A stretch of DNA of 64,000 bases from Pseudopelobacter sp964542535. Lineage in GTDB: Bacteria; Desulfobacterota; Desulfuromonadia; Geobacterales; Pseudopelobacteraceae. The DNA is taken from contig CAZIUE010000016.1 in the NCBI GenBank assembly GCA_964542535.1, positions 1 to 64,000 of the forward strand, written 5' to 3'. Positions 7,901-17,837 of this stretch are shown piece after piece. Positions within the stretch are counted from its first letter, which is position 1; each line of letters begins with the position of its first letter. The notes beneath the pieces were generated by a model, which was not told where the DNA came from, did no database searches, and worked only from the letters and a program-made list of their open reading frames with translations. The translations under genes and the position numbers were made by a program.

Positions 7901-10465
7901 ATGAAAATCATTTTGCCATATCGCGTCTTGCGCCTGGGTTATCTTGTTGTGGTCTGCTGCCTGATCACGGCAATGCCGGCCAAGGCGGCGGCCGGAACCC
8001 CGGATGACAAGAAGGTGGAAAGAGTCTGCCGCTATGTGCTGGATCATGCCAATGAAGGAAGGCTTGACAAGATCCTGATAGACAGCGCCCCCATGGACTC
8101 GAACCTGGTCCCGCCGGTAAAGGAGATGGAGGAAATGGCTGGCGTGTATATCGAATTCAGGCAATTGATCGATGTCAACAACGACGGGAAACCGGAGCGG
8201 GTATTCATCAGTGTAGCCGGTTCGGCGAACTTTCCGTATCTGAGCATTTACCCGCTGAATGGAGATCAGCCCATCGATTTGCATACCGACGGGCCCGACG
8301 ATGGGCAATCCGACCTTGGATACTCCTCTTTTCTCCGCCACCAGGGAAAGACATATATGCTCCTCCACAATGGACTGACCCTTTTCTCACTCAAGCATCT
8401 GGATTCTTCGAACACCATGAAGACCATCTGCAACTTCAGGCAGGAAAAGAACTCTTTCAGCAAGATACGGAAATCGGAAAATGATGCATTGTGCAACCGG
8501 TTTCTTACTACCTCTCCCGATCCATTGAGATACACGAAGCAGCATTCACTGACAAGGAGCACTCTTGCGTCTGTCGGGATCCATGAAACAGCGCCCAGCG
8601 AAAAGGCCGCGCTGGCGGACATCGGTAACAATGGCATCGAACGCCTGATCGTACTGATGGATGTGGCTTCGGGGCGCGGCAGCGGCTGCGACGCCGTCTA
8701 TCCGGCGGTAGTAGCGAAAAACCCAAATAATATCGACAAAGACCTGCTGGAAAAGCTTCCGCCGGCAACATGTGGGGAAAAAATCATTCCCTTTGTTTAT
8801 AAAGGAAAAACCTATTTGGGAACTTCGGAATTCACCAACAGAGCTGAACCCGATTCCCGGCTGCGCAAGGTGGAGATACTGGAACAGGGCGCGCTCAGGA
8901 CTGTGTGCGAATACGAGGTCAGGCCGGTCAACTTCATCCTCAGTCCCTTACGGGAATTACTCTGGACCGCCGCCGAGAATGGCGTTTCTCCCTGGCAAGA
9001 GGCGATTAAAAGACCGGGTACGGATGCGGCAATACTCCTGATCAAAAGCGGGATGGATCTGAACGAGAAGCCGGCCGAGCATGGTGAACTGCCACTGAAC
9101 GAGGCAATCTCCGCGGAGCGGTTCGATATTCTGGAGATGCTGCTGAAGGCCGGGGCCAACCCGAACCTCCGGGGCGATTATATGACGCCGCTGGGGATAG
9201 CGGTCTGGCAGGGATACCCGCAGGCGGTATCACTTCTGCTTGAATATGGCGCGGACGCCAGTGACGAATCCCAGGGCGACGCCACAGCTTTCGCATCAGC
9301 CGTCTTTTATGACAGGCTGGATATTCTCCGGATGTTGCTTGACGCCGGCTCCGCCATTACCGATGTGGCCGCGATCGATGTTGTCACCGATGTCCAGGAC
9401 AAAAACCGCATCGAAAAGCTGAAACTCCTTCTGGATCATGGCCTGGATGTCAACCGGCAGTATGCCAGATACGATTTTGATACGGGCATCCGGCAGGAGG
9501 CGCCGGGTGTGGTGACGGTCGGGCCGGATATCAGGTTGAAGCTTGTCTCCAAGAGGCTCGTGGAGTGGGCCGCAGTGGGTGGCGATGCCGAAGTAATCGA
9601 GCTTTTGGACAAATCCCGAAGACAGGGCCCCAGAGGAGGGTTGATTCAGAAATTGCGAAACGCCGATTCCGAGTTGAATCGTGCCTATGGATTGCTGTCG
9701 GAATCCCTTAATGACAAAAAGCGCTCTGCCTTGCAGGAAGAACAACAGGCATGGGAGCAACGGCGCGACACCACATGCGGAGCGGGTTGTACCGCAAGGT
9801 TCAGGATTGACTGGCTGCGCAACGCGGCAAAGACCGAAGAGAGAGGCGCATGCGTGCTGGACATGACGAAACAACGCGCCTCTCTCTTGCTCCATCGATT
9901 GTTGCCTGGCATCTTCCTGCCGGAAGGACATTTCAATGACCGAAACCAGGAGGAGTGGAGCAAGGAATACTGGCGCTGGTCCAAGTCGTTTCCGAAAGGG
10001 AGGGGACCGACTGAAGACGCTACCGGCGCCCTCTGTTCCCAGAAACAACCGGGCCATATCTGGTTTCTCACCGGCAGTTCCACAAACGCACCGGTACAAC
10101 GCACATGCACAATCCCACGCGACACTCCCCTGTTCCTCCCCGTCCTGACCAGTCTGGCCGAAGTATCCGGTGAAGGAGACCGGAAATGCGACGAGATGCT
10201 GGAACTACTGAATGCCACGTCAAAAAGCGTCAAGGGTCTCAAGGTGGAGATAGATCACAAGGAACTGCCCGATGTTGTCAAATGGCGCCAGAGCACAGGT
10301 TGTTTTCCTCTTGAGACTATCGAGGGCGGAAGCTATGCAGCTTCCGATGGTTACTGGATTATGTTGAAGCCGCTCGCACCCGGCAAGCATGACATACACA
10401 TCAGGGGCACATTCGAGCAGGACGGATTTTCGCAGGACGTGCGATACGAACTGACGGTGCATTGA
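7901..10465 (+). CDS. Exported ankyrin-repeat protein with an LprI-like segment
   Basis: 854 residues. The start at 7901 has GGAAGG upstream and gives a signal peptide (MKIILPYRVLRLGYLVVVCC then AMPAKAA). Residues 30-340 are an uncharacterised domain of beta-strand character. About 350-540 contains ankyrin repeats (LPLNEAISAERFDILEMLLK, TPLGIAVWQGYPQAVSLLLE, KLKLLLDHGLDVN). About 580-650 has LNRAYGLLSESLNDKKRSAL and WEQRRDTTC, the Cys-containing helical pattern of the LprI/DUF1311 family of lysozyme-inhibitor-like proteins. A C-terminal beta domain of about 200 residues is unassigned. Likely periplasmic; role unknown. Confidence 0.7.
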   Translation: MKIILPYRVLRLGYLVVVCCLITAMPAKAAAGTPDDKKVERVCRYVLDHANEGRLDKILIDSAPMDSNLVPPVKEMEEMAGVYIEFRQLIDVNNDGKPERVFISVAGSANFPYLSIYPLNGDQPIDLHTDGPDDGQSDLGYSSFLRHQGKTYMLLHNGLTLFSLKHLDSSNTMKTICNFRQEKNSFSKIRKSENDALCNRFLTTSPDPLRYTKQHSLTRSTLASVGIHETAPSEKAALADIGNNGIERLIVLMDVASGRGSGCDAVYPAVVAKNPNNIDKDLLEKLPPATCGEKIIPFVYKGKTYLGTSEFTNRAEPDSRLRKVEILEQGALRTVCEYEVRPVNFILSPLRELLWTAAENGVSPWQEAIKRPGTDAAILLIKSGMDLNEKPAEHGELPLNEAISAERFDILEMLLKAGANPNLRGDYMTPLGIAVWQGYPQAVSLLLEYGADASDESQGDATAFASAVFYDRLDILRMLLDAGSAITDVAAIDVVTDVQDKNRIEKLKLLLDHGLDVNRQYARYDFDTGIRQEAPGVVTVGPDIRLKLVSKRLVEWAAVGGDAEVIELLDKSRRQGPRGGLIQKLRNADSELNRAYGLLSESLNDKKRSALQEEQQAWEQRRDTTCGAGCTARFRIDWLRNAAKTEERGACVLDMTKQRASLLLHRLLPGIFLPEGHFNDRNQEEWSKEYWRWSKSFPKGRGPTEDATGALCSQKQPGHIWFLTGSSTNAPVQRTCTIPRDTPLFLPVLTSLAEVSGEGDRKCDEMLELLNATSKSVKGLKVEIDHKELPDVVKWRQSTGCFPLETIEGGSYAASDGYWIMLKPLAPGKHDIHIRGTFEQDGFSQDVRYELTVH

Positions 10466-10506
10466 AAACTGAATCCCCAGACTGCACCATCACGGGAGAA
10501 GCCACG

Positions 10507-10647
10507 ATGAAAAGAACTCTGCTCAGGTCGCTCATCAGCATAACATTTGCCCTTGCCGCACTCTCCATCAACCCGTATCATGGCCTGGCCGTGGAGATCG
10601 CGCCGAGGGCAGGCGCAGTATCCGCCATCAGCGGCAACATCACATAA
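10507..10647 (+). CDS. Short exported peptide, hypothetical
   Basis: 46 residues, MKRTLLRSLISITFALAALS and on to a stop, i.e. a signal peptide with only about 20 residues after it. GGGAGAAG lies 6 bases before the ATG, and it follows the ankyrin gene by 41 bases. It may be a real small exported peptide or the stump of a longer gene; no homology recognised. Confidence 0.4.
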   Translation: MKRTLLRSLISITFALAALSINPYHGLAVEIAPRAGAVSAISGNIT

Positions 10648-10759
10648 TCGCGGAGGCCGGAAAAAAGCCCCGCAGAACGTTACGGGACGGTACCTGCGCA
10701 GCAGAGGTGTACGCCGCCATACCGCCCCAATCCAATTCCAAGGGAGAACAGAGTTACGT

Positions 10760-11836
10760 ATGAGCGACATCTATGAAGGATCATTCGAGGCCACACTGAA
10801 ACGGAGCAAGCAACTGGAGGCGGAGCTTGAGCAGAACCCCAAGAAATACCGCGTCCTGACCGGCGACCGGCCGACCGGGAGGCTGCATGTCGGCCATCTG
10901 TTCGGTTCGCTTCAGAACCGGATCAGACTCCAGTCCCTGGGCGTACCGACCTTCATCGTCATCGCGGACTACCAGGTCCTGACGGACCGGGACTCCTTCG
11001 ACTCCATCGCGGAGAACACGCTGCAACTGGCGATCGACTACCTTTCCGTGGGCATCGACCCCATCGGTCAGGACACCAACATCTTTCCCCACAGTCACGT
11101 GCCGGAGCTCAACCAGCTTCTGCTCCCTTTCCTGACCCTGGTCACCCTGTCGGAGCTGGACCGCAACCCGACGGTCAAGGAAGAGATCCAGTCCGCCGGG
11201 CTCAAGCGCATCAACGCGGGCATGTACACCTATCCGATCCACCAGGCCGCTGACATCCTGTTCTGCAAGGGCAATGTCGTGCCGGTGGGAAAAGACCAGC
11301 TGCCGCACCTGGAAATCACCCGCACCATAGCCCGCCGGTTCAACGAGAAGTTCGGCCAGGGGAGGCAGGTCTTCCCGGAGCCCCAGCCGCTGCTCAGCCA
11401 GGCCCCCCTGATCCTGGGGCTGGACGGCTCCCAGAAGATGAGCAAGAGCCGCAACAACGCCATCATGCTAAGTTCCACCGCCGACGAGACGGCTGCACTG
11501 ATCAAAAAGGCCAAGACCGACCCGGAGCGGTGCATCAGCTACGATCCTCTGAACCGCCCCGAGGTCTCGAACCTGATTCTCCTGGCCTCCCTTTCCACCG
11601 GCCAGAGCCCGGAGAGCATCGCCGAACACATCGGCGATGGCGGGTCGGGTAAACTGAAGTCGCTGGTAACAGAATCACTCAACGACTATCTCCGCCCGAT
11701 CCGGGAGAAGCGGCGACAGCTGGAGGCAGATCCGGACTTTGTGCGCGGCGTACTGCGAAAGGGGGTCGAGGGAGCCCGGGCAGTGGCCATCAAGACCCTG
11801 GACGAGGTGAGAAGCGTGATGAACATGAACATCTAG
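10760..11836 (+). CDS. trpS: Tryptophanyl-tRNA synthetase
   Basis: 358 residues. It charges tRNA-Trp. Class I signature motifs are both present: HVGH (HIGH motif) in GDRPTGRLHVGHLFG near residue 40 and KMSKS near residue 230. The protein has a longer N-terminal lead (about 30 residues before the Rossmann fold) than the E. coli enzyme, as in one of the two bacterial TrpRS subgroups. Start ATG at 10760 with GGGAG upstream. It stands alone between an exported peptide and a glycosyltransferase. Confidence 0.95.
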   Translation: MSDIYEGSFEATLKRSKQLEAELEQNPKKYRVLTGDRPTGRLHVGHLFGSLQNRIRLQSLGVPTFIVIADYQVLTDRDSFDSIAENTLQLAIDYLSVGIDPIGQDTNIFPHSHVPELNQLLLPFLTLVTLSELDRNPTVKEEIQSAGLKRINAGMYTYPIHQAADILFCKGNVVPVGKDQLPHLEITRTIARRFNEKFGQGRQVFPEPQPLLSQAPLILGLDGSQKMSKSRNNAIMLSSTADETAALIKKAKTDPERCISYDPLNRPEVSNLILLASLSTGQSPESIAEHIGDGGSGKLKSLVTESLNDYLRPIREKRRQLEADPDFVRGVLRKGVEGARAVAIKTLDEVRSVMNMNI

Positions 11837-11905
11837 CCGGACCATGCCAACCCTTCTGGTCGAAATCCGCTCTCGCGCCATTGACGTAGTTTGTATGGAG
11901 CTTGC

Positions 11906-13483
11906 ATGAGATATATTATAGTTTCGCCTGCATACGATCACGACTCGGCCTGGATAGTTGCGCTGCACGAACTACGGAAATGGCTTAACAGGTCCGGCAA
12001 AGAGGCGATGATTCTCGACCTTGCCGCTCCTTGCACAATCGAAGATGATGATATCGTCGTTTATCCGGAAGCTGTTCCCGGGAACCCTTTACATGCAAAA
12101 CGGGTTGTAAGGTATCTATTCAATACTCCCGGCAAGCCTGGCAGCAGCAAGGAATACGACCGCAACGAACTGCTCGTTGCTTATTATCCCGGCCTTGCCC
12201 CCTCTTCCAATGGCGTGACTCTGACCATCCCCATTACCGACGATTGCTTTACCCACAAGGGTTATGAACGCAGTATCGACTGTTTTTGGGTTGGCAATGG
12301 CAAGAACACACAGCATCCGGTTACAAAAAACTGCCTGGAAATAACGCGTCAATGGGCAGCCCAACATGTAGAATTGTCGGAGCTCCTCAACAGAACAAAA
12401 ACATTCTATTCATACGATACTGAAACCATACTGTTACATGAGGCAGCGTGCTGCGGCTGCGACATAAGGTTACTCATTGACGACAAAATTGTTGATTGCA
12501 CCTTGTATCAACAGAGTCCGGATGCATTCAAAACGCAGCTGAGCACGTTCATTGAATTGACAGGGACTCCAGAAATAGATTCAACCGGAGAGTCCCTCAA
12601 AACCATTGATAAAACAGAATCACATCATCTCACATCACTCAATTCTCCGATCACACCGAAGGCATCCATTATTATTCCTCTTTACAACCAGGCTCATTTA
12701 ACACGCATGTGCGTGGAAGCGATCAAGGCTTCCGCTCCCATAACCAGCTACGAACTGGTCTTGATCGACAACGGTTCCCATGATTGGACACCGGAGTACC
12801 TGGCAAGTCTTGGCACATCGGTCACCGTAATTACCAACCGTGAAAACCGTGGATTTGCCGTGGCGTGCAACCAGGGCGCGCGGGCCGCGCGAGGAGATAT
12901 CCTGGTGTTTCTCAACAATGACACCGTGCCAGAACAGGGGTGGCTTGACGAATTGGTTGCGGCAATCGACAACGGCGAGGCTGAAATATGCGGTGCGCGG
13001 CTCCTCTATCCCGATGGTCGTTGTCAACACGCCGGAGTCGCCTTTGACGAGCGGGGGTTGGGGTATCACATTTTTGCGGGCTTTCAGGGCGACTCAGCTC
13101 CGGTACGAGAACGCCGCCTGATGCAGGCGGTAACAGCCGCCTGCATGGCCATGAGAAAAGGCCTGTTCCATGAACTGGGAGGCTTCGACGAGGGGTTTCT
13201 CAATGGTTTTGAGGATATAGATCTCTGCCTGCGGGCTGGCCAAAGGGGACATCGCATCCTCTTTGTTCCCGAAAGCGTTGTGATACATCATGCCGAGCAG
13301 AGTAGCGGGCGCAAGGACAACGAACTCCACAATCTCAAGCACTTTTTTTCCCGCTGGTTGAACAGGATTCGACAGGACGACATCCCCCTGTACGCCCGTT
13401 TTGGTTTTGAAAGCCGCAGAGAGCCGGACGGCAGTTTGAGCATTGTTCCCGCCGAAAAGCCAAATCGAGACCACCGTTGCTGA
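11906..13483 (+). CDS. Family 2 glycosyltransferase with long N-terminal extension
   Basis: 525 residues; start at 11906 supported by GGAG six bases upstream. The C-terminal half (about 250-490) is a GT-A fold: ASIIIPLYNQAHLTRMCVEA, then NRENRGFAVACNQGARAA, the metal-binding motif FLNNDT and the acceptor-loop FEDIDLCLRAGQRG, all typical of rhamnosyltransferase-like GT2 enzymes that build surface polysaccharides. The N-terminal 240 residues do not match a family I recognise but read like a degenerate GT-B half (AYDHDSAWIVALHELRKWL). It is not within a polysaccharide cluster, so the acceptor is unknown. Confidence 0.85.
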   Translation: MRYIIVSPAYDHDSAWIVALHELRKWLNRSGKEAMILDLAAPCTIEDDDIVVYPEAVPGNPLHAKRVVRYLFNTPGKPGSSKEYDRNELLVAYYPGLAPSSNGVTLTIPITDDCFTHKGYERSIDCFWVGNGKNTQHPVTKNCLEITRQWAAQHVELSELLNRTKTFYSYDTETILLHEAACCGCDIRLLIDDKIVDCTLYQQSPDAFKTQLSTFIELTGTPEIDSTGESLKTIDKTESHHLTSLNSPITPKASIIIPLYNQAHLTRMCVEAIKASAPITSYELVLIDNGSHDWTPEYLASLGTSVTVITNRENRGFAVACNQGARAARGDILVFLNNDTVPEQGWLDELVAAIDNGEAEICGARLLYPDGRCQHAGVAFDERGLGYHIFAGFQGDSAPVRERRLMQAVTAACMAMRKGLFHELGGFDEGFLNGFEDIDLCLRAGQRGHRILFVPESVVIHHAEQSSGRKDNELHNLKHFFSRWLNRIRQDDIPLYARFGFESRREPDGSLSIVPAEKPNRDHRC

Positions 13484-13733
13484 AGCATTGACGGGGAGAG
13501 CTGCACCGCATCAGGTTTCGCGGAAGCCCCCCCCTGCCGCACTCATTTCTCCGCCTCCCCCCTGAAGACGCAGCACCAGCACGTTTCTCCCCGGAAATAC
13601 GTCTCCGTTTCCCGGCCAGCCCGTCAGGCACAGACCGCAAACACGTTTGACATTCATTAATAATACGACAATAATGTTTTCGACTCGTGCCGGGCCGACG
13701 GGGAGGCACAACCCGTTACCCCCGAAACAACGG

Positions 13734-13914
13734 CCGGGAGCTGTCTGAACGAGCGCATGAGGGCCATCTCTCCGCACGTAGAAGAGAAAGAGATCATAAC
13801 GACCGATAGCTCCTGAACCCGCGGGGTATATGGGCGTAGCTTCATCTGGGTTAGGAAGTGCGGAACATGCCCGTCCGCGCGAAAACAGGCTGCTTTCAAC
13901 TGCCGGATTCAGGA
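13734..13914. repeat. Structured intergenic repeat, copy 1
   Basis: Shares ordered blocks with 22630-22825: GAGCGCAT.AGGGC.AT, TGAACCCG..GGGT, GCCCGTCCGCGCGAA and CAACTGCCG.ATTCAGGA. Copy 1 lies between the glycosyltransferase and the 1214-residue protein. The rest of this 540-base gap holds no gene that I can support. Confidence 0.55.
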
Positions 13915-14021
13915 GTATCGGGGATCAGACGGCACGACAAAGCCGCGTGAGCAGGAAGTGACACCGAAGAACACGACCACGGAAGCCGCATCATCTTTCG
14001 ACGCCCAAGGAGGCATGACAC

Positions 14022-17000
14022 ATGGAACATTCCGACTTCATTGACCTTTCCAATGTAAGCCCACAGAGTTCATTCCTTGAGTCCCACCCGGAAAAGACAC
14101 CGGCAACCAGTTCGCTGTACAGCAACAGGTTCACCACCCGCAATGCGGACGGTTCGGAGAACCACACCCTGGTCGGCGCCCACCTGATGCTGGCAAAAGG
14201 AGACCCGAACGGAGTGTGGGAGGCGCTTCACGTTGACCGGGGAACGCAGCGGCTTGACCCGAAAAACCCGAAGATGGCGACGCGCTCGCTGCTGATCTCC
14301 TGCGACACCCTTGAGGTGCATGGCGAATTTTCACTGCCCGAGGCCGATGTGGCCATCTTTGCCCGCCGGGTGATCTGGGCGACCCGGGACGCGGCCATCA
14401 ACACCTCGCCGCTTCCCTGGACGGTCGGCAAGGCTAAAAACGCCGAACGGGCCACATCCAGCAGCGGCGAGAACGGGGCGCACGGGCGGAACGCGGGATC
14501 GTTCCGCGTGTTCGTGGCCGAGATCGAGCCCGCCACCGACGCGCGGCCGCGCCTGATCGCCCTGGGGGGACAGGGACAGGATCCGGGCGCAGGTCTCGAC
14601 GGCGAGGCGGGCAAAGACATGGCCAGCTACTCCAGTGTGCCGTTCCAGATTACCGACTCCGGGATATCGACGAGCAAAGCCACCGTCAGTTTCGATCCGG
14701 TGGCGGTATTCATCGATTACGAATGGCGCTGGGCCCTGTCCCAGGTTGCCAGCGGCAAGCTGGGAGCGGACTCATTTCCCACCAGCGGGAGCGATGCCCT
14801 GGCCCCCGGTGTTCCGGGAAACGGCGGAAACGGCGGCAGCCTCTGTACAAACCAGGCATCCCTGGCGGCCCGTTTCACTACCGCCGGAGGAACGGGCGGC
14901 GCCAAAGAACGTGACTACCGGGGGGGACGGGCAGGCACCCCGACCTCATGCGCCAAATATAAAGTCAAGCTCTGGGAAAACCTGTTCGGCACCGACAACG
15001 CCAGCACGGAGAAGAGCAGCACGGCCACGAATACGACGAAGCAGGGGGCCAACGCCAGTGCGGCGGCAGCGTCCCGACCGACCGGGGAGACGCCGCACTC
15101 CGACATCTCGGCCGAACCCAATTCCTGGTTGCATCCGCTGGGCGTCCAGAAGGCGCTCGAATATATCCGCGACCTGTTTCTGGCCGGAGAGCGCGAGGAA
15201 GCGGGGCGCCTCCTGGCGGTCTACGAGGAAGCGCTGGGCAGGCCGATACCCCGTAACCTGGCCTGGAATGACGATACCCTGGCGTACTGGAACTCCGCCC
15301 AGAGCGAGGTCGCATCCATGCAGCAGCGGTTGCGCGGCCATCTCGATTATTTCGGCAACGCCGCGGGCTACATGCCGCTGCTGTCGTTGCAGGGGTCGAT
15401 CAAGCTGTACGAGGAAGAGACGCGCCGGGCCTTGCGCACGCTCCTCCTCGTCTCCTGGATCGGCGCCAGGGAGCGCGAGACTAAGGAAACGGCCCATGCC
15501 CTGGGAGAAGCCGTCGTCACCCTGAACGACGACACCAGGGGGGCGGCCGATCTGGTGGTCACATCGGAGGTCAGGATCAGCGAGACCACGAAACGCATGG
15601 ACTCCCTCGAACAGGAGCTGAATTCACTGGGCAACCAGTTGGAGATCCTGCGCAACAACCTGCTGAGCAAGGCCCAGAACAACCTGCAGCTGCAAGCCCA
15701 GATCAAGTTCTCCATCAGGATCGCCGCCGCAATCTGCCAGGTCATACCGGTGGGGCAACCGGTCCTGGGAACCATCGGCTCACTGGCCGGCGTGGCAAGT
15801 GATTTCGTGGGGGGGGACGAATCAAAAACACCTGACACCATCTCCAAAATGGGGGATGTGATGACCAAGGCGCGGGAGGCGGCGAAAAAAGCCAAGGACG
15901 CGGGAGATAAGGCCGGCAAGGAGAAGGGGGAGGCTCCCGCCAAGGACGCCAAGGGGGCCAAGGAAAAATCGTCGGCCTGGGCAAAGGTCGGTGACGGCCT
16001 GGGACCGGCCCTTTCCCAGGTCTCCCAGGCGGTCAAGGCGTTGCAGGTTCCGAAATCGGAAGTGGAAGCTGAACTCCAGCGGCTGGAATCGGAGAGCACG
16101 GAATGGAACGACATGGTCAAGAAGATCCGCGCCCTCAACACACGGAAGGCCGACCTGCTCGGAGAACTGCAGGACGCATTCCAGTCCCTGGGCGAGGGGT
16201 ATGGCCGCATCTCTTCCAATTCGGCCGCGATCTTCAGCATGCAGCAGGAACGGGCCAGGGAGATCGGCAAACTGGACCCGGCTGCCAACGGTTTCGTACG
16301 CCAGATGGGGCAGCGCTCGCGACTGACCCTGCTCCGCTATCTCTACCTGATGGTGCGTTCCTATGAGACAACCGTTCTCAAACCCATCGATGTTGACTGG
16401 AAACTGTGCGAGGTGACCGACAAGATCAACGATCTGGTGAAGCCCGAAGCCGGGTTCGACGCGGCTTCGCTGAATCAGCAGGTCGAGGCGCTCGCACCGA
16501 TCTACCAGAAAAATATCGATACGGTGCGTAACAGTCTGCTGCAGGATTTCAGCTTCAACGAAAAGACAATCACCCTCCAGATGGGGCTGAGCCAGGACCA
16601 GACCCCGGAGATACTGAATGCGCTGAACTCCGACGGCGAGATCATGCTCGATCCGCTCAGGTTCGGACTGATCCTGCCCGACTGTCAGCTGGCGCGCCTG
16701 AACGGGATCAGCCTCACGGCACTGGAATTCGATCCGTCAGCCCCACCCCTCCCGGAAACCCACAATGTCGTCATCTCCCTGCAACCCGCACGCCGCGGCA
16801 CCATCAGGAAGGGAGAGAACCTCTATTCGGTCTACAGCGATGAGCCGCTTTCCTGGTCATGGACAAAAATGGCGACGGGAGAGATCCAGGCAAGCGTGCC
16901 GAGCGTCGCCTCCCAGGATATCCTGAACCTGGTGCTCGGCAGCGGCGCGGAGAAGATCAAGCAGAAAATCGCCCTGCCGCCGCTCTGGTCGGATCTGCGT

Positions 17001-17666
17001 CTCAGGGTGCAGTACAGCCCCAACCTGCCTCCCGGGAAAAAGCCACGCGTCAGCAGGCTGTTCTTCCGTTTCTTCTGCGACGTCAGCCCCGCGCCGGACT
17101 ATCTCTGCGTGCTGAACGTGCAATCCCAGGGGACAACCGGCGGAGCGGTGATTGAATGCTCACCGACCGACATGGCTTCGCGCGGGAACGGTTGTGCCGG
17201 CATGGTCCGGATATACTCCCAGGGCTCGCAGGTCAGCCTCGCGGTTCCCCCCCATGCCGCCGGGTCCGTGTTCGAAGCCTGGGACCTGCTGGGACAGAAG
17301 ATCAACCAGGTGGGCAACAGGCGCACCGGAGTATCGTTCAAACTGGACGATCATGTGCTCGCCCTGTGCAACTGGAGGATGACCGCGGAAGAGGCCCCGC
17401 CGGTCGTGCTGATGAACATGCTTGCTCCGGCGGAGATGGCCGAGTTGGCCGAAATCCACGGAGATGAAAACGTCTGTTGTGAACTGAAGCGGGTACTCGC
17501 CGCCGAACCGGAGGCCAAAGATATCGTCATCCGGGCCGAGCCTTCCGACGACGCCCAGATCCTGGGGCTGACCCCCTCCCTGAATGCGGCCGAACTGCTG
17601 GAGCAGGACGAGGAGGGGTGGAAGCTGGTGAACTACCGCGGCGTTGTCGGCTGGGTGAACGGTTGA
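14022..17666 (+). CDS. 1214-residue protein: beta N-terminus, Gly-rich region, helical core with hydrophobic hairpin, SH3-like tail
   Basis: Not a family I recognise. Start at 14022 with AAGGAGG nine bases upstream; no signal peptide. Residues 85-130 have a beta-helix-like strand pattern (LLISCDTLEVHGEFSLPEAD). Residues 145-310 are Gly-rich with short GxxG runs (GGQGQDPGAGLDGEAGKD). Residues 370-800 are long amphipathic helices with heptads, interrupted near 560-597 by a hydrophobic hairpin (SIRIAAAICQVIPVGQPVLG, GTIGSLAGVASDFVGG) and then a Lys/Ala-rich linker. Residues 800-1130 look beta-rich. The end (about 1165-1214) resembles a bacterial SH3 domain, finishing GWVNG. Alpha-helical pore-forming toxins show this core layout, but so do structural proteins; function is open. 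Confidence 0.7.
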   Translation: MEHSDFIDLSNVSPQSSFLESHPEKTPATSSLYSNRFTTRNADGSENHTLVGAHLMLAKGDPNGVWEALHVDRGTQRLDPKNPKMATRSLLISCDTLEVHGEFSLPEADVAIFARRVIWATRDAAINTSPLPWTVGKAKNAERATSSSGENGAHGRNAGSFRVFVAEIEPATDARPRLIALGGQGQDPGAGLDGEAGKDMASYSSVPFQITDSGISTSKATVSFDPVAVFIDYEWRWALSQVASGKLGADSFPTSGSDALAPGVPGNGGNGGSLCTNQASLAARFTTAGGTGGAKERDYRGGRAGTPTSCAKYKVKLWENLFGTDNASTEKSSTATNTTKQGANASAAAASRPTGETPHSDISAEPNSWLHPLGVQKALEYIRDLFLAGEREEAGRLLAVYEEALGRPIPRNLAWNDDTLAYWNSAQSEVASMQQRLRGHLDYFGNAAGYMPLLSLQGSIKLYEEETRRALRTLLLVSWIGARERETKETAHALGEAVVTLNDDTRGAADLVVTSEVRISETTKRMDSLEQELNSLGNQLEILRNNLLSKAQNNLQLQAQIKFSIRIAAAICQVIPVGQPVLGTIGSLAGVASDFVGGDESKTPDTISKMGDVMTKAREAAKKAKDAGDKAGKEKGEAPAKDAKGAKEKSSAWAKVGDGLGPALSQVSQAVKALQVPKSEVEAELQRLESESTEWNDMVKKIRALNTRKADLLGELQDAFQSLGEGYGRISSNSAAIFSMQQERAREIGKLDPAANGFVRQMGQRSRLTLLRYLYLMVRSYETTVLKPIDVDWKLCEVTDKINDLVKPEAGFDAASLNQQVEALAPIYQKNIDTVRNSLLQDFSFNEKTITLQMGLSQDQTPEILNALNSDGEIMLDPLRFGLILPDCQLARLNGISLTALEFDPSAPPLPETHNVVISLQPARRGTIRKGENLYSVYSDEPLSWSWTKMATGEIQASVPSVASQDILNLVLGSGAEKIKQKIALPPLWSDLRLRVQYSPNLPPGKKPRVSRLFFRFFCDVSPAPDYLCVLNVQSQGTTGGAVIECSPTDMASRGNGCAGMVRIYSQGSQVSLAVPPHAAGSVFEAWDLLGQKINQVGNRRTGVSFKLDDHVLALCNWRMTAEEAPPVVLMNMLAPAEMAELAEIHGDENVCCELKRVLAAEPEAKDIVIRAEPSDDAQILGLTPSLNAAELLEQDEEGWKLVNYRGVVGWVNG

Positions 17667-17745
17667 GGCTCGACCGAGCGATCGAAGGTATCTACCTGCG
17701 CTCACCTGTCTCTGGGCGATACCGGCGGGTGTGAGGGAGTTTTTT

Positions 17746-17776
17746 CACCGGGGGCGTATGCCATACGCCCCCGGTG
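17746..17776. repeat. 31-base near-perfect palindrome
   Basis: CACCGGGGGCGTATG and its exact complement around a single central C. It lies between the 1214-residue gene and a transposase relic, with T5-6 on its left side, so it is not a standard terminator for the plus strand. Probably part of the decayed mobile element or a strong hairpin. Confidence 0.6.
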
Positions 17777-17837
17777 GTGTATAGTCGATTTTGGCTGCGC
17801 CAAAAGGCAGGAGTTTTGTATCATGTCCCCGGAATCC

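Noticed and set aside
7706..8368. Minus-strand 220-codon frame over the start of the ankyrin gene
   Set aside because: Shadow of the plus-strand gene, which has a signal peptide and ribosome site.
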